A stretch of DNA of 64,000 nt from Metarhizium brunneum (Eukaryota; Ascomycota; Sordariomycetes; Hypocreales; Clavicipitaceae): positions 1,798,001 through 1,862,000 of the forward strand of contig NC_089424.1 in the NCBI RefSeq assembly GCF_013426205.1, in the 5' to 3' direction. The position numbers and the translations under genes were made by a program. The notes beneath the pieces are model-generated. The model saw nothing but the letters and a program-made list of their open reading frames with translations. It did no database searches and had not been told where the DNA came from. Positions 12,429 through 23,089 of the stretch are shown here, piece by piece (the first letter of the stretch is position 1; every line of letters begins with the position of its first letter).

Positions 12429-14281
12429 ATGGCCTCCAAGATGGCCTGGTCCAAGAGCACCCGCATCAAGGTCATGATTGCTATTGACACGGCCTTTTTC
12501 TTGCTCGAACTGATTTGTGGCTTCCTTGCTCATTCGCTGGCATTAACTGCTGATGCTTTCCACATGGTATGCGGCCGAACCCGGTGCCATCCTCATCCTT
12601 CCTTGCTGACAAGCGCCACAGCTCAACGACATCATCTCCCTTGCCATCGGATTGTGGGCTGTTGTTGCGGCCCAGAAAGCAACGACCGACGAATTCACCT
12701 TCGGAGTACGTATATATGTCTTAGCTTTACACTTGCAAATCAAAGTTGTGAGTATTTTGTGCTAATTACGCGACCTTCCAGTGGGTTCGCGCTGAAATCC
12801 TAGGTGCCTTCTTCAACGCCGTCTTCCTCATCGCACTCTGCGTCTCCATCATCCTCGAAGCTCTGACTCGATTCGTTGAACCCCCCGAGATTAACCAACC
12901 CAAGCTTATTCTCATTGTTGGATGTGCTGGCCTGGTCTCCAACTTGCTCGGTTTTGTTGTGCTTGGTGGTCACGGTCACTCCCACGGCGACGAAGAGGAT
13001 GGCCACGACCACGACCATGACCATGGTCACCATGACCACGAACATAGCCACGTGGAGGAGAACAGGCCCTCGGATGACCTTCGTAGCGCCGTCGCCGACG
13101 AAGACGGCGTAGTAGGTGACGTGCTCCCAGAAGTCATTGCGCAGCGAGCCGTTGAAAGTCCCGAGACTGCTCGCCGTATCCGATTCGGAGATGACACTGC
13201 CGCCCGAGATGATTCAACCAGCCAAAGTCGCGCAACCCCCCAGGCAAGAGGACGTGGTAGACGTCGCTCTAGTAAGTCTGGACACTCTCGCTTTCACAGC
13301 ATCGAAGACATGAGTATCCATCCTGCCAGCTTCCGCCAAGATATTATCGCCGCCAGCCTTGCCGCTTCTTCTGGGGCTGGTATTGTTGCCGATAGTGACA
13401 CAAGTGAAGACGCTCCGATCGGCGACTTGGAAACCGATGTCAACGAAGAATCACCACTGCTCGTAGGCGATGGAAAGGGTAATAACGGAACCATCAACCA
13501 TTCTCACTCACATTCACACTCTGTATCCCACAAGCGACCCCGCCGAGACTCAAGTGTCCATGACGGCCACAACCACACGCTGCCGAGAAAGGCCGGAGCC
13601 AAGGCCAGTGGTCACAACCATGCTGACATGGGTATGAATGCCATGATGCTACACGTTCTTGGTGATGCACTGGGTAATGTTGGCGTAATTATCACGGCCC
13701 TCGTCATCTGGCTCACCGACTGGCCCGGCAAACTGTACTGCGATCCCGCCGTGTCACTCCTCATTACTGCCATTATCCTCAAGACTTCGATTCCTTTGAC
13801 TCGCGCCACCGCAAGAGTCCTTCTCCAGGCTACCCCTGAGAATATCTGCATCCAGGATATTCGCCAAGACATCGAAGGACTTCCCGGCGTTGTCAGCTGC
13901 CACCACATTCACGTATGGCAATTGTCAGACACAAAGGTTGTGGCCAGCATGCACTTGCAAGTTGCTTTCCCTATCAACGAACACAGCGGCGAGAAATACA
14001 TGCAGCTCGCCAAGAGAGCCAGGAAGTGTCTCCATGGCTACGGCATCCATAGTGCTACCATACAGCCTGAATTCTGCCTAGATCAACAACACCGACACGC
14101 AGGTGATGCCGCGGCTCTACGAATGGACGGCGGTTTAGACGGAACTGGCGAGAATGCATGCCTTCTGGATTGTATTGACGACTGCAGAGGGCAAGGTTGC
14201 TGTCCCAGCGGTGATGCTTCGTCCAAGGCATCATCGACACGCCGCAGCAGCGACTCAATACATGGCGGTGACGGGCATTAA
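12429..14281 (+). CDS. zrc1: Zinc transporter of the cation diffusion facilitator family (Zrc1/Cot1 type)
   Basis: This is a Zn2+/H+ antiporter, probably of the vacuolar membrane (role from the Zrc1/Cot1 family), that sequesters excess zinc. Exons are 12429-12566, 12622-12705 and 12782-14281, giving 573 aa. Six membrane segments are visible. The metal-binding HxxxD signatures occur in TM2 (ADAFHM-LND, split by intron 1) and TM5 (HVLGDALGN). A long His-rich loop between TM4 and TM5 contains the HGHSHGDEEDGHDHDHDHGH block and a second cluster HSHSHSHS. The cytosolic C-terminal domain includes CHHIHVWQLSD. Beyond it lies an extension with a Cys cluster (CLLDCIDDCRGQGCC), not part of the CDF core and possibly a further metal site. 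The loop also carries an Arg-rich stretch (RGRGRRRSS). The family call is secure; the substrate (Zn versus Zn/Co) is inferred. Confidence 0.94.
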
Positions 14282-16415
14282 TATTAAAGAACTACAAACT
14301 AATGCACGGCTCAAAGCGTCCGTTTTGAAGAAATTGCTATTCATATATCCAAAAGGATTATAGTACTAAAACTAAATATAAGCGATGGTTTTTTTTTTCC
14401 TATCAGGTTTTAAATCTAATGACACCCAGGAATATAGAGCAACACTATTTGTACAATACGGTTCGCGTACAGATATGCCGTTGTGCAACATGATGAGGTT
14501 TGGCAAGACACGGCAGAAAGAAAGGTGAGGTGTGACGAGGCGGAAGTGCAGGAGAGCTGGGATGGAATGTGTGGTCCGAGTTCGGGAAATAGAGTGATGT
14601 GGCGAGACTCCGCGAGAGTCATCAAATAGCGCATGTTCATGCGGCAACAAGAAACTACTAGCAGTTTGCTCCTTCCAAATGTGGAATGTTCTTTGACGTG
14701 GAGCTGCCGACTCGCCAACTCGCATCACCTTGCATCGTGTCGCACCATCCGAAGTTGATTGCTCACGAGATCAAACACGGGCCATCCGCACCCCGTAGAA
14801 GCGGCAGAGCACGCTGGCATGGTTTCAACGTTTTGAGAGCGGTCGATGCTGCTCCCATTCCCTCGGAGCCGCAGTCTTTTGTTGCCGAAACTCCAAGCCA
14901 CCGATCATCAGAGTCCGGAAACCGGGGGGCTTGACAGGGTTTGTTTGGTTTCAATGTTCCCTCGCTGAATGGATTGGGCCCACTCACAAGGCTCTGCAAG
15001 CCCTGAACGCCATGACGCGAAGGCACCGGACGGGGCTTGGAAGAAGTTTGCCTGCTGCAAGTGCCACGCGATAAGCTGGCTTGCCAAGCATTGGCCACTG
15101 GGCTTTAGTGGCATCACGAAACGCAGCATATCTATACAGCTTATGCGGTCATGTTGGGATACCCCGTACATTCGAGCCAGCCTGTTGATTGCTTGGGCGG
15201 CTATGACGAGTCAACAAGTATCGGGGTGGAATTTTTTCTTTTACGGGCGGCGTGCGACGCTCGAGATCTGCCGTCTGCCCTGTGCTGGTTTAAGTGACAC
15301 CAGGGCTAGCCTGCATCGACGCCACGGCGAAAAATGTCAAATTTGGCTTGCAAGTCTCAATTGGTGCTGGCTTCCCGCCATCACACAAGGTCGCCGGTTG
15401 GCCGTCACACAACTTGCAGCCGAAGAACCTGGGGTTCGAGCGAAAGGAGTGCTGAGCGTATGTACATAGGTATGCACGCAGTAGGATTCGGGGAAAGTGA
15501 AGCGGCCTACGGAGTAGTACTCCATTTGCATGTCAGGCGCTGATGATGTTTTCGGGACGATGTGGTTGCGTTCCCGTGTTGCGTGTTTGGCTGGCCTGCA
15601 AGACATGACCAGCCGTCCAATCAGGCCATCTTTGCCGAGCGGTTCTAAGTAAGAGTACATGGTAACCGAAAATTGGCAATCGGAAGTGTTGTTCAAGCCG
15701 AGCGCTGCTGACATTGCGTAATTAAGCAGCCACAGGTCAGCCCTGTCATGTCAGCCGGCCAGGCGACATTGGCGGAATGGGCCTGAAATTACTCCGTACT
15801 CCGTAGATAAATTGCCCAGCATCACGCTAAGCAGCTCGCCCTGTGCAGGGGGTGACATTTTGAAGGGATATAAGTACTACACACATGTGCATGCAGTACT
15901 TGGCATGTGTAGATCACTCGCATTCTGGCCGTGTTCTGTAAGCCAAATACCAGCGTTGTACTAGAACGCGGCGTTAGCTTGACAAGGGAAAACATTGAAG
16001 GGCAGGCTGAAATTGGCGTGGGTGCCGTTGATGTCAATCCCGTCCGAGATGACTGCATACTGTCAACTGCGCAACTTGTATCAATAACTACATACCGGAG
16101 TACTGACAACGCATGTGAATGCAGGGGATATATCGCGTCGGCCAGGTACCGACCCCGCATAGATCAGACATGTCGTGGGAAACATGATTCAAGATCGCCG
16201 CACCATCAAGTTTAGACTTTTGTGTGCTGCCAGTTCGCAGCCCTAGCCTTGGGTAACAGAGCACGTTTAAGGGCGTTAGCTTCCGATTCTTGGTTCTTGT
16301 AATGTTACGTGCATCAATGTGACCCAAGCGTCCAAAATTGCTCCCATCCACAATTTCCTGGTGGTGGGTGGAAGCCGAATAATTATTAATAAGCCTCCCG
16401 GACGTCAACAAATCA
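14282..16415. other. Intergenic region between the zinc transporter and tRNA-Met
   Basis: About 2.1 kb. The longest open frame (166 codons, plus strand, 14969-15469) has no recognisable domain or splice partner. TACGGAGTA at 15508-15516 and overlapping TACTCCGTA copies at 15790-15805 lie here. No gene is supported. Confidence 0.55.
15790..15805. repeat. Two overlapping TACTCCGTA 9-mers
   Basis: TACTCCGTACTCCGTA at 15790-15805 is two copies of the dispersed 9-mer sharing two bases, in direct orientation. Confidence 0.8.
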
Positions 16416-16526
16416 TGTCTTCATGGCGCAGTTGGTTTAGCGCGTTGGTCTCATACACTCTTGTCTATGATCAGATGAATAATCTGGGCCATCCAAAGGT
16501 CGCGAGTTCGAGTCTCGCTGAGGACA
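16416..16526 (+). tRNA. trnM(CAU): tRNA-Met (CAT, elongator type) with a 35-nt intron
   Basis: The acceptor arms TGTCTTC (16416-16422) and GAGGACA (16520-16526) pair with one G-T wobble. A D-arm with GGCGCAGTTGGTTTAGCGC, an anticodon arm TTGGT-CTCATAA-TCCAA and a T-arm with GTTCGAGTC all fold normally. The anticodon CAT is at 16452-16454. A 35-nt intron, 16456-16490, sits one base 3' of the anticodon, the canonical position for eukaryotic tRNA introns cut by the SEN endonuclease. The mature tRNA is 76 nt, and the sequence resembles elongator rather than initiator tRNA-Met. A T-run at about 16554 is a likely RNA polymerase III terminator. Confidence 0.9.
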
Positions 16527-17938
16527 TCCAGTTCCGCTCCGATGGAGTGGACTATTTTTTTGCCCTACGCAGATCCTTTTCCTTTCTTCATCCCTTGGCA
16601 GGGGCTGATAGAAGAAGTAGGTTATTATGTAGTTGCTTGGGGTCCTAGAGGACAATCCTGTCTTGGGCAGCAGTTGGATCAGACCCAATGACTGAAGAAA
16701 AAAGAGGCTGATGATAGGTGGTCATCGAAAGTAAAAGGCGGAATTGGAAATATTGGTCGTGCCAGTGCTTAGTTTTCGCGAATCGGTATCCATCATATTT
16801 GGAGATGGATCCTCATGATAGACAATACAGGCAGAAACAGGGACTTTAAGCAAAATTGAACCACGATTTACTCAATGCTGAATCAGCTGGCCGGATTCAA
16901 TGGCCTCGAGTAAGCTTATGGGCAAGGCGGCTGTGGGTTCTGGCCATTACTGAGCAGAGTGAGCTGCTGTTGAGATATAGACCTTCATGCGGCTATGTGA
17001 GTGTAAGGGTCTCGTTGAGTTTCTGATTCCCAATACACATCACTAAACAGCCTATTTACTTGTCCTGGATACAGAAATTCGCATGTATGCTCGATATGTA
17101 CATGTCACTTGGCGTCATCCGGCCAGGGAACCCCAACTTCATGCATCACCAACAACTTAGCTAAGCTGTTAGTATAACATGTTTGGGAACGGTACAACTC
17201 CTTGCGTCGCTGTTATATAATATTACGCTTGGGCCGGCACACACTGCTCAGTCAGTGGCCAGCTTCAGTGATAGGACGACCAAAGAGCAAGGTTAGCAAT
17301 AGAAAGGACGTGACTTACAGGAGGGGGGAAGCGAGACATCCCCTTGCAATCCTCGGCTCAGTGATGCCTCTCTCTACTAGTTAGTTTCGAGTGTGATTTC
17401 TAAAGCCGTCACTATCAATTTGATCTCGTGTTGAACGGATGAGAGTGTAACCGGCAATCGTACCAAACAGCACCTTAGATGTATAAGGGCTCTCAAGGAC
17501 TTTGTCCATAGGCCGAGGAGACTAGCTTGATCTATTCAGCCTTTTAAGCCATCCCGGTTACATATCAGTATGGCAGTACAGCGCAGCAAAACATTCATCT
17601 GCGTCCTTGATAATCACTGCAGCCAATGTCAACCAAGACATTCCAAATGTGATAGCCGCGCCCACAACAAAGCAGACCGTGTGTATAATGCTCGTTGAAT
17701 TCCATTGTCCCAAAAGTAAAGAACCAACTCTAGCCGTACGGGTAGATGCGTAGTTTTGGATACAGAATAGCTCACAACTATGCCCCCAACTGACCGCACT
17801 GGCCCAAAAGAATCTGTCCATAAAACGCCAATGACGTGTCCCATGCGAAAGCCCCTGCCGAAAGACCAGACATGGCAAGAAACACAAATCAAGTAGTCTT
17901 TTTTTACTCCCTCATCTCTTGTCCCGTGAATTCATCCG
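16527..17938. other. Intergenic region between tRNA-Met and GAR1
   Basis: About 1.4 kb, with short open frames only and no recognisable domain. It includes the GAR1 3' flank at its right end. Nothing further is supported. Confidence 0.55.
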
Positions 17939-18683
17939 TTAGAAGCCGCGTCCACGTCCCCGGAAACCACCTCCTCCTCCACGGCCACCGCCGCGGCCAC
18001 CACTGAAGCCGCCACTGAAGCCGCCACCTCCTCGGCCACCACCACGGCCGCCTCCTCTTGAGAAACCGCCTCCGCCGCGACCACCTCCCCGACCACCGCC
18101 GAAGCCAGAGCCTCCTCTTCCGCCGCGACCGCCGCCGCGGGGTCCTCCACGGCCACCACGAGCACCACCCGCTCGCTTGGGCTTCTTCTCGCCGGCGACC
18201 TTGGGCTTGGGCAAGAACTTGTCCATAGGCAGCAGCTTGTCTCCTCCAATGAAGACCTTGTCGCCGCTCTTGAAGCTCGTGGCTACAATCCCCTCCTGGG
18301 GCTTAATCGTAAAGTATACTTCGTTGATGGGTCCGAGGACCTCGTCGACCTTGCCAATGGGCGTCTTGTTCTCGAGGTAGATGGGGGCGTTGAAGTAGGG
18401 GATCTTGACGTTTGATGAGCGGCAAAACATTTCGCCTTCGACAGCGTGTTCGACGGTTCCCATTTCCTGCACTTCGGCAGGGGGGCCGGCGGGCGCAAAG
18501 CTGCCGCCTCGTCCGCCTGAGATAATGTCCCGTCAGTGGTTTCTGCCCAGCACACAATTTTTCCTTGCATCTTCGATGCAAAAATTGGCAAGGGGGGGGA
18601 TGGAGGAAAGGTGGAAAAAATTGCTACTCACCTCGGAAGCCACCGCCTCCTCGACCGCCACCACGGCCGCCTCTGAATGACAT
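17939..18683 (-). CDS. gar1: H/ACA ribonucleoprotein subunit GAR1
   Basis: This is a nucleolar component of H/ACA snoRNPs, needed for rRNA pseudouridylation together with Cbf5, Nop10 and Nhp2. Exons are 18683-18632 and 18516-17939, giving 209 aa. A short N-terminal RGG tract ([18 protein letters not shown]) is interrupted by the 115-nt intron. The conserved Gar1 core follows: [39 protein letters not shown] and [21 protein letters not shown] basic linker (PKRAGGARG) leads to a long C-terminal RGG/GGF domain, giving the standard two-RGG layout. The C-terminal GC-rich repeats (17941-18175) produce long spurious frames on other strands. It is divergent from the MEMO gene. Confidence 0.96.
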
Positions 18684-19651
18684 TTTGCGTTGCAGAAATA
18701 CGGTGGTGATTTGCTGCTATGAGTGTGCGATTACATGTTTGTCCTCAAGAGAAACTTTTCGGTTTTCGATATCCAGCACGGGAATTTCTTTTTTTCCGCA
18801 GAGCTAGCCATTGGCTCTTTTGATTGGCAGGTATTGGCACGACTTGGTAGCATGTGGGGCGGAAGTGCATGGGTCCCAGTTGAGAGACCTCACCTACCCT
18901 ACAGCCGGGAGTTATCCGCACCAAATGGGAGGTTTGGGTCGTAGTGAGATGGGCTTTATGATTAAATACATTCCAGAACTCCTGTGGTGTATTTTGATAT
19001 AACCTGTGTTTGTCTCCTGGCCTTGTATATTCCTTGCTGTGCTCACGTATCCTTCTCAGCGTACATTTGCGAGACTGAACTTCAGGCTCGTTGGGTTGGT
19101 CGGTATTGTTCGCAGCATACATAGAACAACAGCTAGATAATTTCAACAGTTGTGCGGTAGCAAGGATACCCGAGACAACATAGGCCATTTCCTGAACATA
19201 TGCTGTTCTCGCTCTTGGAAGCCCACTGGTAGTCGCGGCACTTGTTGGGACATGATTTTGCCATCCCTCATGCGTGTCTGTCCCTGTAACAACGATGCCG
19301 CCGTAAATACTTCTAGAGAAACAATGCACGATGCAGAAATTGGGAGGAACAAACTGACCGGTGTTTTAAAATAGAATACGGTATCGAAGTTGATATTGTT
19401 TCTGCTGTTGACTTACACCTTGTCCTCCTGGGCATGACATGCGATACCCCGCAGCCGCTCGTGGCGGGGCAGTGACATCTCACTTCCTGCACCATCATCT
19501 GAAAGTTTGCCATCTTGCCATTGCTTTAAAAAGAAAAAGAAAAAACGTTGTTACTCGAAAGACCACAATTTCGTTCATCTGACTTGTCAAAAAACGCATT
19601 GAGGGATTCATTTTCTAGATAACCCCTTCTATTTCCACACCGAATCTCAAG
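18684..19651. promoter_or_regulatory. Divergent region between GAR1 and the MEMO gene
   Basis: About 970 bp that must contain both promoters. On the minus strand an ATG at 19513 opens a 32-codon frame that could be spliced (19416/19284) to a frame ending at 18745. The product has no family I recognise, and the model would end only 62 bp from the GAR1 start, so I do not call it a gene. Confidence 0.45.
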
Positions 19652-20686
19652 ATGAGCCTTCGCACCGCTGGGAAAGCAGGCTCCTGGTACGTGGCGTCTC
19701 CCGACGATCTCGGGAGTGAGCTCGACGAATACCTATCCGATGTTCCAGAAACCGTCGATGATTCAACACTTCCGATACCGGGAGCGAGAATAATCATTGC
19801 GCCGTATGTATCTGGCCGATTTCTACATTCATGCGAAGAGATAACCCCGCTAATCATCTCACACAGTCATGCAGGATATACCTTCTCAGGTCCCTGCGCA
19901 GCGTGGGCATACAAATGCCTAGATCTCTCCAAGGCTAAACGTGTATTTGTGCTTGGCCCGTCCCACACATACTATCTTGACGGCTGTGCCGTCACCACAT
20001 ATAGCAAATATGCCACGCCATTTGGTAACCTCGTCGTGGATCGTGACATTATCCAACGTGTTAAAGAAGCAGCTCAAATGGACGATATTCCGCCATCGCG
20101 AGACTCAGCTGAACACTCTCTGGAAATGCACCTGCCCTATCTATATAAACGATGCGAGCAGACCTTCGGATCACCAGAAAACTTCCCCACCATTGTGCCC
20201 ATACTCATTGGGGACAATAATCGTGATGAAGAAAAGACCATCGGGCAGGTGTTAGTACCATATCTGAAGGATGAGGAAAACGCCTTTATAATCAGCTCCG
20301 ACTTCTGCCACTGGGGAGCTCACTTTCAATACATGGTTTACTCGCCGGACAATGATCCAGCGCAGTTGATCAACCTCCGCAGGGGAGACAAAGCACCAGC
20401 CGGACCGCCGATTCACGAAACTATTAGACTTCTGGACAAGGCGGCCATGGATGCTGTTGAGAGCGGACACCACGACGTGTTTGTGGATAACCTCAAGTTG
20501 ACTAAGAATACAGTATGTGGAAGACACCCCATCGGCGTGGCCATGGCGGCACTGGAGCTCCTCTCTGGAGAGGTTGCTGATGCAAGGAAATGCCGGTTTC
20601 GCATCACTCAATATCAGCGGAGCAATTTGGTTGAGAAGCCCAGTGATTTCAGTGTGAGCTATGTGTCGGCCTATGCTGTTTTGTAA
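19652..20686 (+). CDS. mho1: MEMO family protein (Mho1-like)
   Basis: Homologue of human MEMO1 and yeast Mho1. The fold resembles class III extradiol dioxygenases; the human protein is linked to copper/redox control and cell motility. I read two exons, 19652-19803 and 19867-20686 (323 aa). The frame is open straight through, but 19804-19866 has every mark of a 63-nt intron: donor GTATGTATC, branch CTAATC and acceptor CACAG. Removing it restores the family block GARIIIAP-HAGYTFSGPCAAWAYK. Conserved pieces visible are VFVLGPSHTYYLDG, DSAEHSLEMHLPYL, FIISSDFCHWG and CGRHPIGVAMAALE, which carry the His/Cys residues that line the MEMO pocket. An annotation without the intron would carry a 21-residue insertion beside the active-site pocket. 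Confidence 0.93.
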   Translation: MSLRTAGKAGSWYVASPDDLGSELDEYLSDVPETVDDSTLPIPGARIIIAPYVSGRFLHSCEEITPLIISHSHAGYTFSGPCAAWAYKCLDLSKAKRVFVLGPSHTYYLDGCAVTTYSKYATPFGNLVVDRDIIQRVKEAAQMDDIPPSRDSAEHSLEMHLPYLYKRCEQTFGSPENFPTIVPILIGDNNRDEEKTIGQVLVPYLKDEENAFIISSDFCHWGAHFQYMVYSPDNDPAQLINLRRGDKAPAGPPIHETIRLLDKAAMDAVESGHHDVFVDNLKLTKNTVCGRHPIGVAMAALELLSGEVADARKCRFRITQYQRSNLVEKPSDFSVSYVSAYAVL

Positions 20687-23089
20687 GACGCGGCTGCTTC
20701 TGTTGCAATCATTTGTGTATTTGGGTCAAGACTACACAAAGCTGGAGGCTGTATTACAAGGGTCTTCTGTTTAGGTATATAGCAGGTAGTTCACTGCATG
20801 GTATTATGTGTGGTATATGTGCTCTTTCGTGCCAGTGAATCTTGATGCATAGACGAGAATGTATTTGTATTGAGCTGCTGATGGGGAAGGTATCAGGATT
20901 GTGAGGCGTTTTGCAACTGAGCACGTTTTCATGGGCCCGTTGCATATTAATGATTTAGGCCTGATAAGCAAGTCTTGTACCAAACGGCGGCTATCATTCC
21001 TCTGTATTTGCACTCGTGTGGAAGCAAAGAACGCCACGAAATTTCTCACCACGGACGAGCTGAAGCTAGCCCTCAGCGTTGAATTTGGTGGCCCGGGTCG
21101 TCTATTTTTGTATATGCCGTTAGTGCCAACAAGGCTCGCTCTAGTCACTATGCTTCGAGGCTGCATCATAGCCCGTCTGATCCCTAGCGGCCGGTGGCTA
21201 TGAGAACTGTGGTCAGCCGCAATGCGTTTACATACTCCGTAGAGAGAGCGAAAACGACCAGACGACTTGTTCCAGGATGTACGAATCAGTCCATTAGCAA
21301 TCAAGACCATATTGAATCGCGTCTCCTTTCTGATCGACATTATGCGCAAACCATGAAGAAAGACGGGAATACTTCCGACATCTTTGGTATGAACAGCCTC
21401 TCCACTCGTAAGATTGACTGGTAGCCTGAGTCTCAATGGCACAAAGAGGTAAAAATGCAGTGTACGGAGTAGCCAGCCGAACATAGCCCATCTCAACCGT
21501 CATGCTACACATGAAACGCGGCTGATTGATGAGCGCATGTTGATGATCAGTCAACCTTTGTGATTGACGAAAAGACAGACCAGGGTTATGATAAGCACAT
21601 GGAGCACGCTGAGGCGCCCATTCCGAAAAGACAAAAGGTGGTGGCGGCACTGTCATTGGTATCATTGGTGGGCCGAGTTTCTTTGTCCTTCACACCAATG
21701 TGAAAATAGCATGGCTGGACGACTCAATATCCGTGGCTGTGTCTCGTCGGTCTTGTTTGACCCAATCGTTGCATGATCCTCAGAGAATCCACAACTCAAC
21801 AGCCGCGTTGTCGGAACGTTCGCGCCATGTCTCGAAATGCGCTCTGGTCTGACTATGATTGTAGGACACATACTCCGTATGATGGCAGTATCGAATCTTG
21901 TCCCCTCTGTCGCAGATAATTCGTGTGATTGTCTGTGTCGGTGCTGGTGGTGCACGGGCATGGCAGAGTGGCCAAGTTGATGCGTGAGGTAAATATCACA
22001 CTTGACAGGCACAAGAGGAATTCAGCAACGGCAGAATCAGAACAGGAGCAAACTGAGTAAGGGAAGTGTAGGAGCATTCGAAGCCGTGCGACGGTTGTTT
22101 GGTGGTGGGTTCTGACAGCGATATGCCCGGTGCCTCAAACAAGGACCAGTTTAACGGTTCTAAGAAATCTGGTCCTCAGAACTACCCAGGCTTCACCAGT
22201 ACTACTCCCAACGTCGCATGGCGGGCCTGTTAATTGTCCTCACGCAACATTGAGCAAGAACACGATGGCACCTGCCTATTCAACCACTGGATATTAGCTA
22301 CGGAGTCATGTCGTTCAAGACCCGCCCACCTCTCCACCAATTCTCTCTCTACGGAGTAGCGTCAGCCAAGAGCCCCAGATGCCCCTGTGCCCCCCTTGTG
22401 CCCCCCTGTGGTCACCCCCTACCCCCCTTTTGTTCTAAACTTGTCCACCTGCTGGCTGACTGGCTGGCGGCTTCTTCCATCATCTTCAGTTGTTACAAAC
22501 ATCAACACCACCTCAAAGTCACGGCTCTAGTAATCTCAGCCCTTGTTCTGCTGCTGACTTGTGCTTGTTCCTTCATCCCAACTACCAGTGTCTCCGAGTC
22601 TGCACATTGTTCTTTTCTATCCATTGTCTCGTCGCCTCGCGAGCCGAACCAAGGAATTGGCCCAGGACGCTCAGTATCAGTTGATTTCTCTTTGGGACTC
22701 TCGATCCAGAGCCCCGTTCCTCTGACCACCTCGCCCCATTTCAATCCCGTCTACAACTCGTTTATGACGAGCAAGGTGCTCTCCTAATCCGCCATGAATG
22801 TTAGTGTTTCACCTATGTTCTCCCTTTTCTTGCTTTCGGTCGGCGTCTCAACATCGATTCCCAATCTTCACTCCTCCCATACAGTAGTATACATTCCCAA
22901 CAGTCGTTCTGCCTTCCATATTCGGGACCACTGCAGTTTTATTGGATCTGACTGTAGTCGCCGAGTCCGGGACTGGTGGCACAAGTCCTTTACTTCTCGT
23001 CACGTCCTACTTCGTGTTCCTTCTACTTACCCTCTACACACTCTCTGAACCTTTCGCTCCAAATCCGTAGGCCGGAACCTTGACTAACA
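20687..23089. other. Intergenic region and long C/T-rich leader upstream of sso1
   Basis: About 2.4 kb. TACGGAGTA-type 9-mers occur at 21233, 21463, 21871 and 22350. From about 22310 to 23089 the plus strand is strongly C/T-rich, as in a fungal 5' leader, and has upstream ATG frames such as 22308-22787. Four runs of 5-6 C at 22390-22427 could form a G-quadruplex on the minus strand. A 230-codon minus-strand open frame (20804-21496) has no recognisable domain. Confidence 0.55.

Noticed and set aside
14969..15469. 166-codon plus-strand open frame
   Set aside because: Composition rich in Trp/Cys/Arg with no domain, typical of a spurious frame.
17932..18249. Ala/Val/Glu-rich minus-strand frame inside GAR1
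   Set aside because: Alternative-frame shadow of the RGG-coding repeats of GAR1.
20804..21496. 230-codon open frame on the minus strand
   Set aside because: No recognisable domain and no convincing splice partner; it overlaps two TACGGAGTA-type motifs that elsewhere are non-coding. Likely chance.
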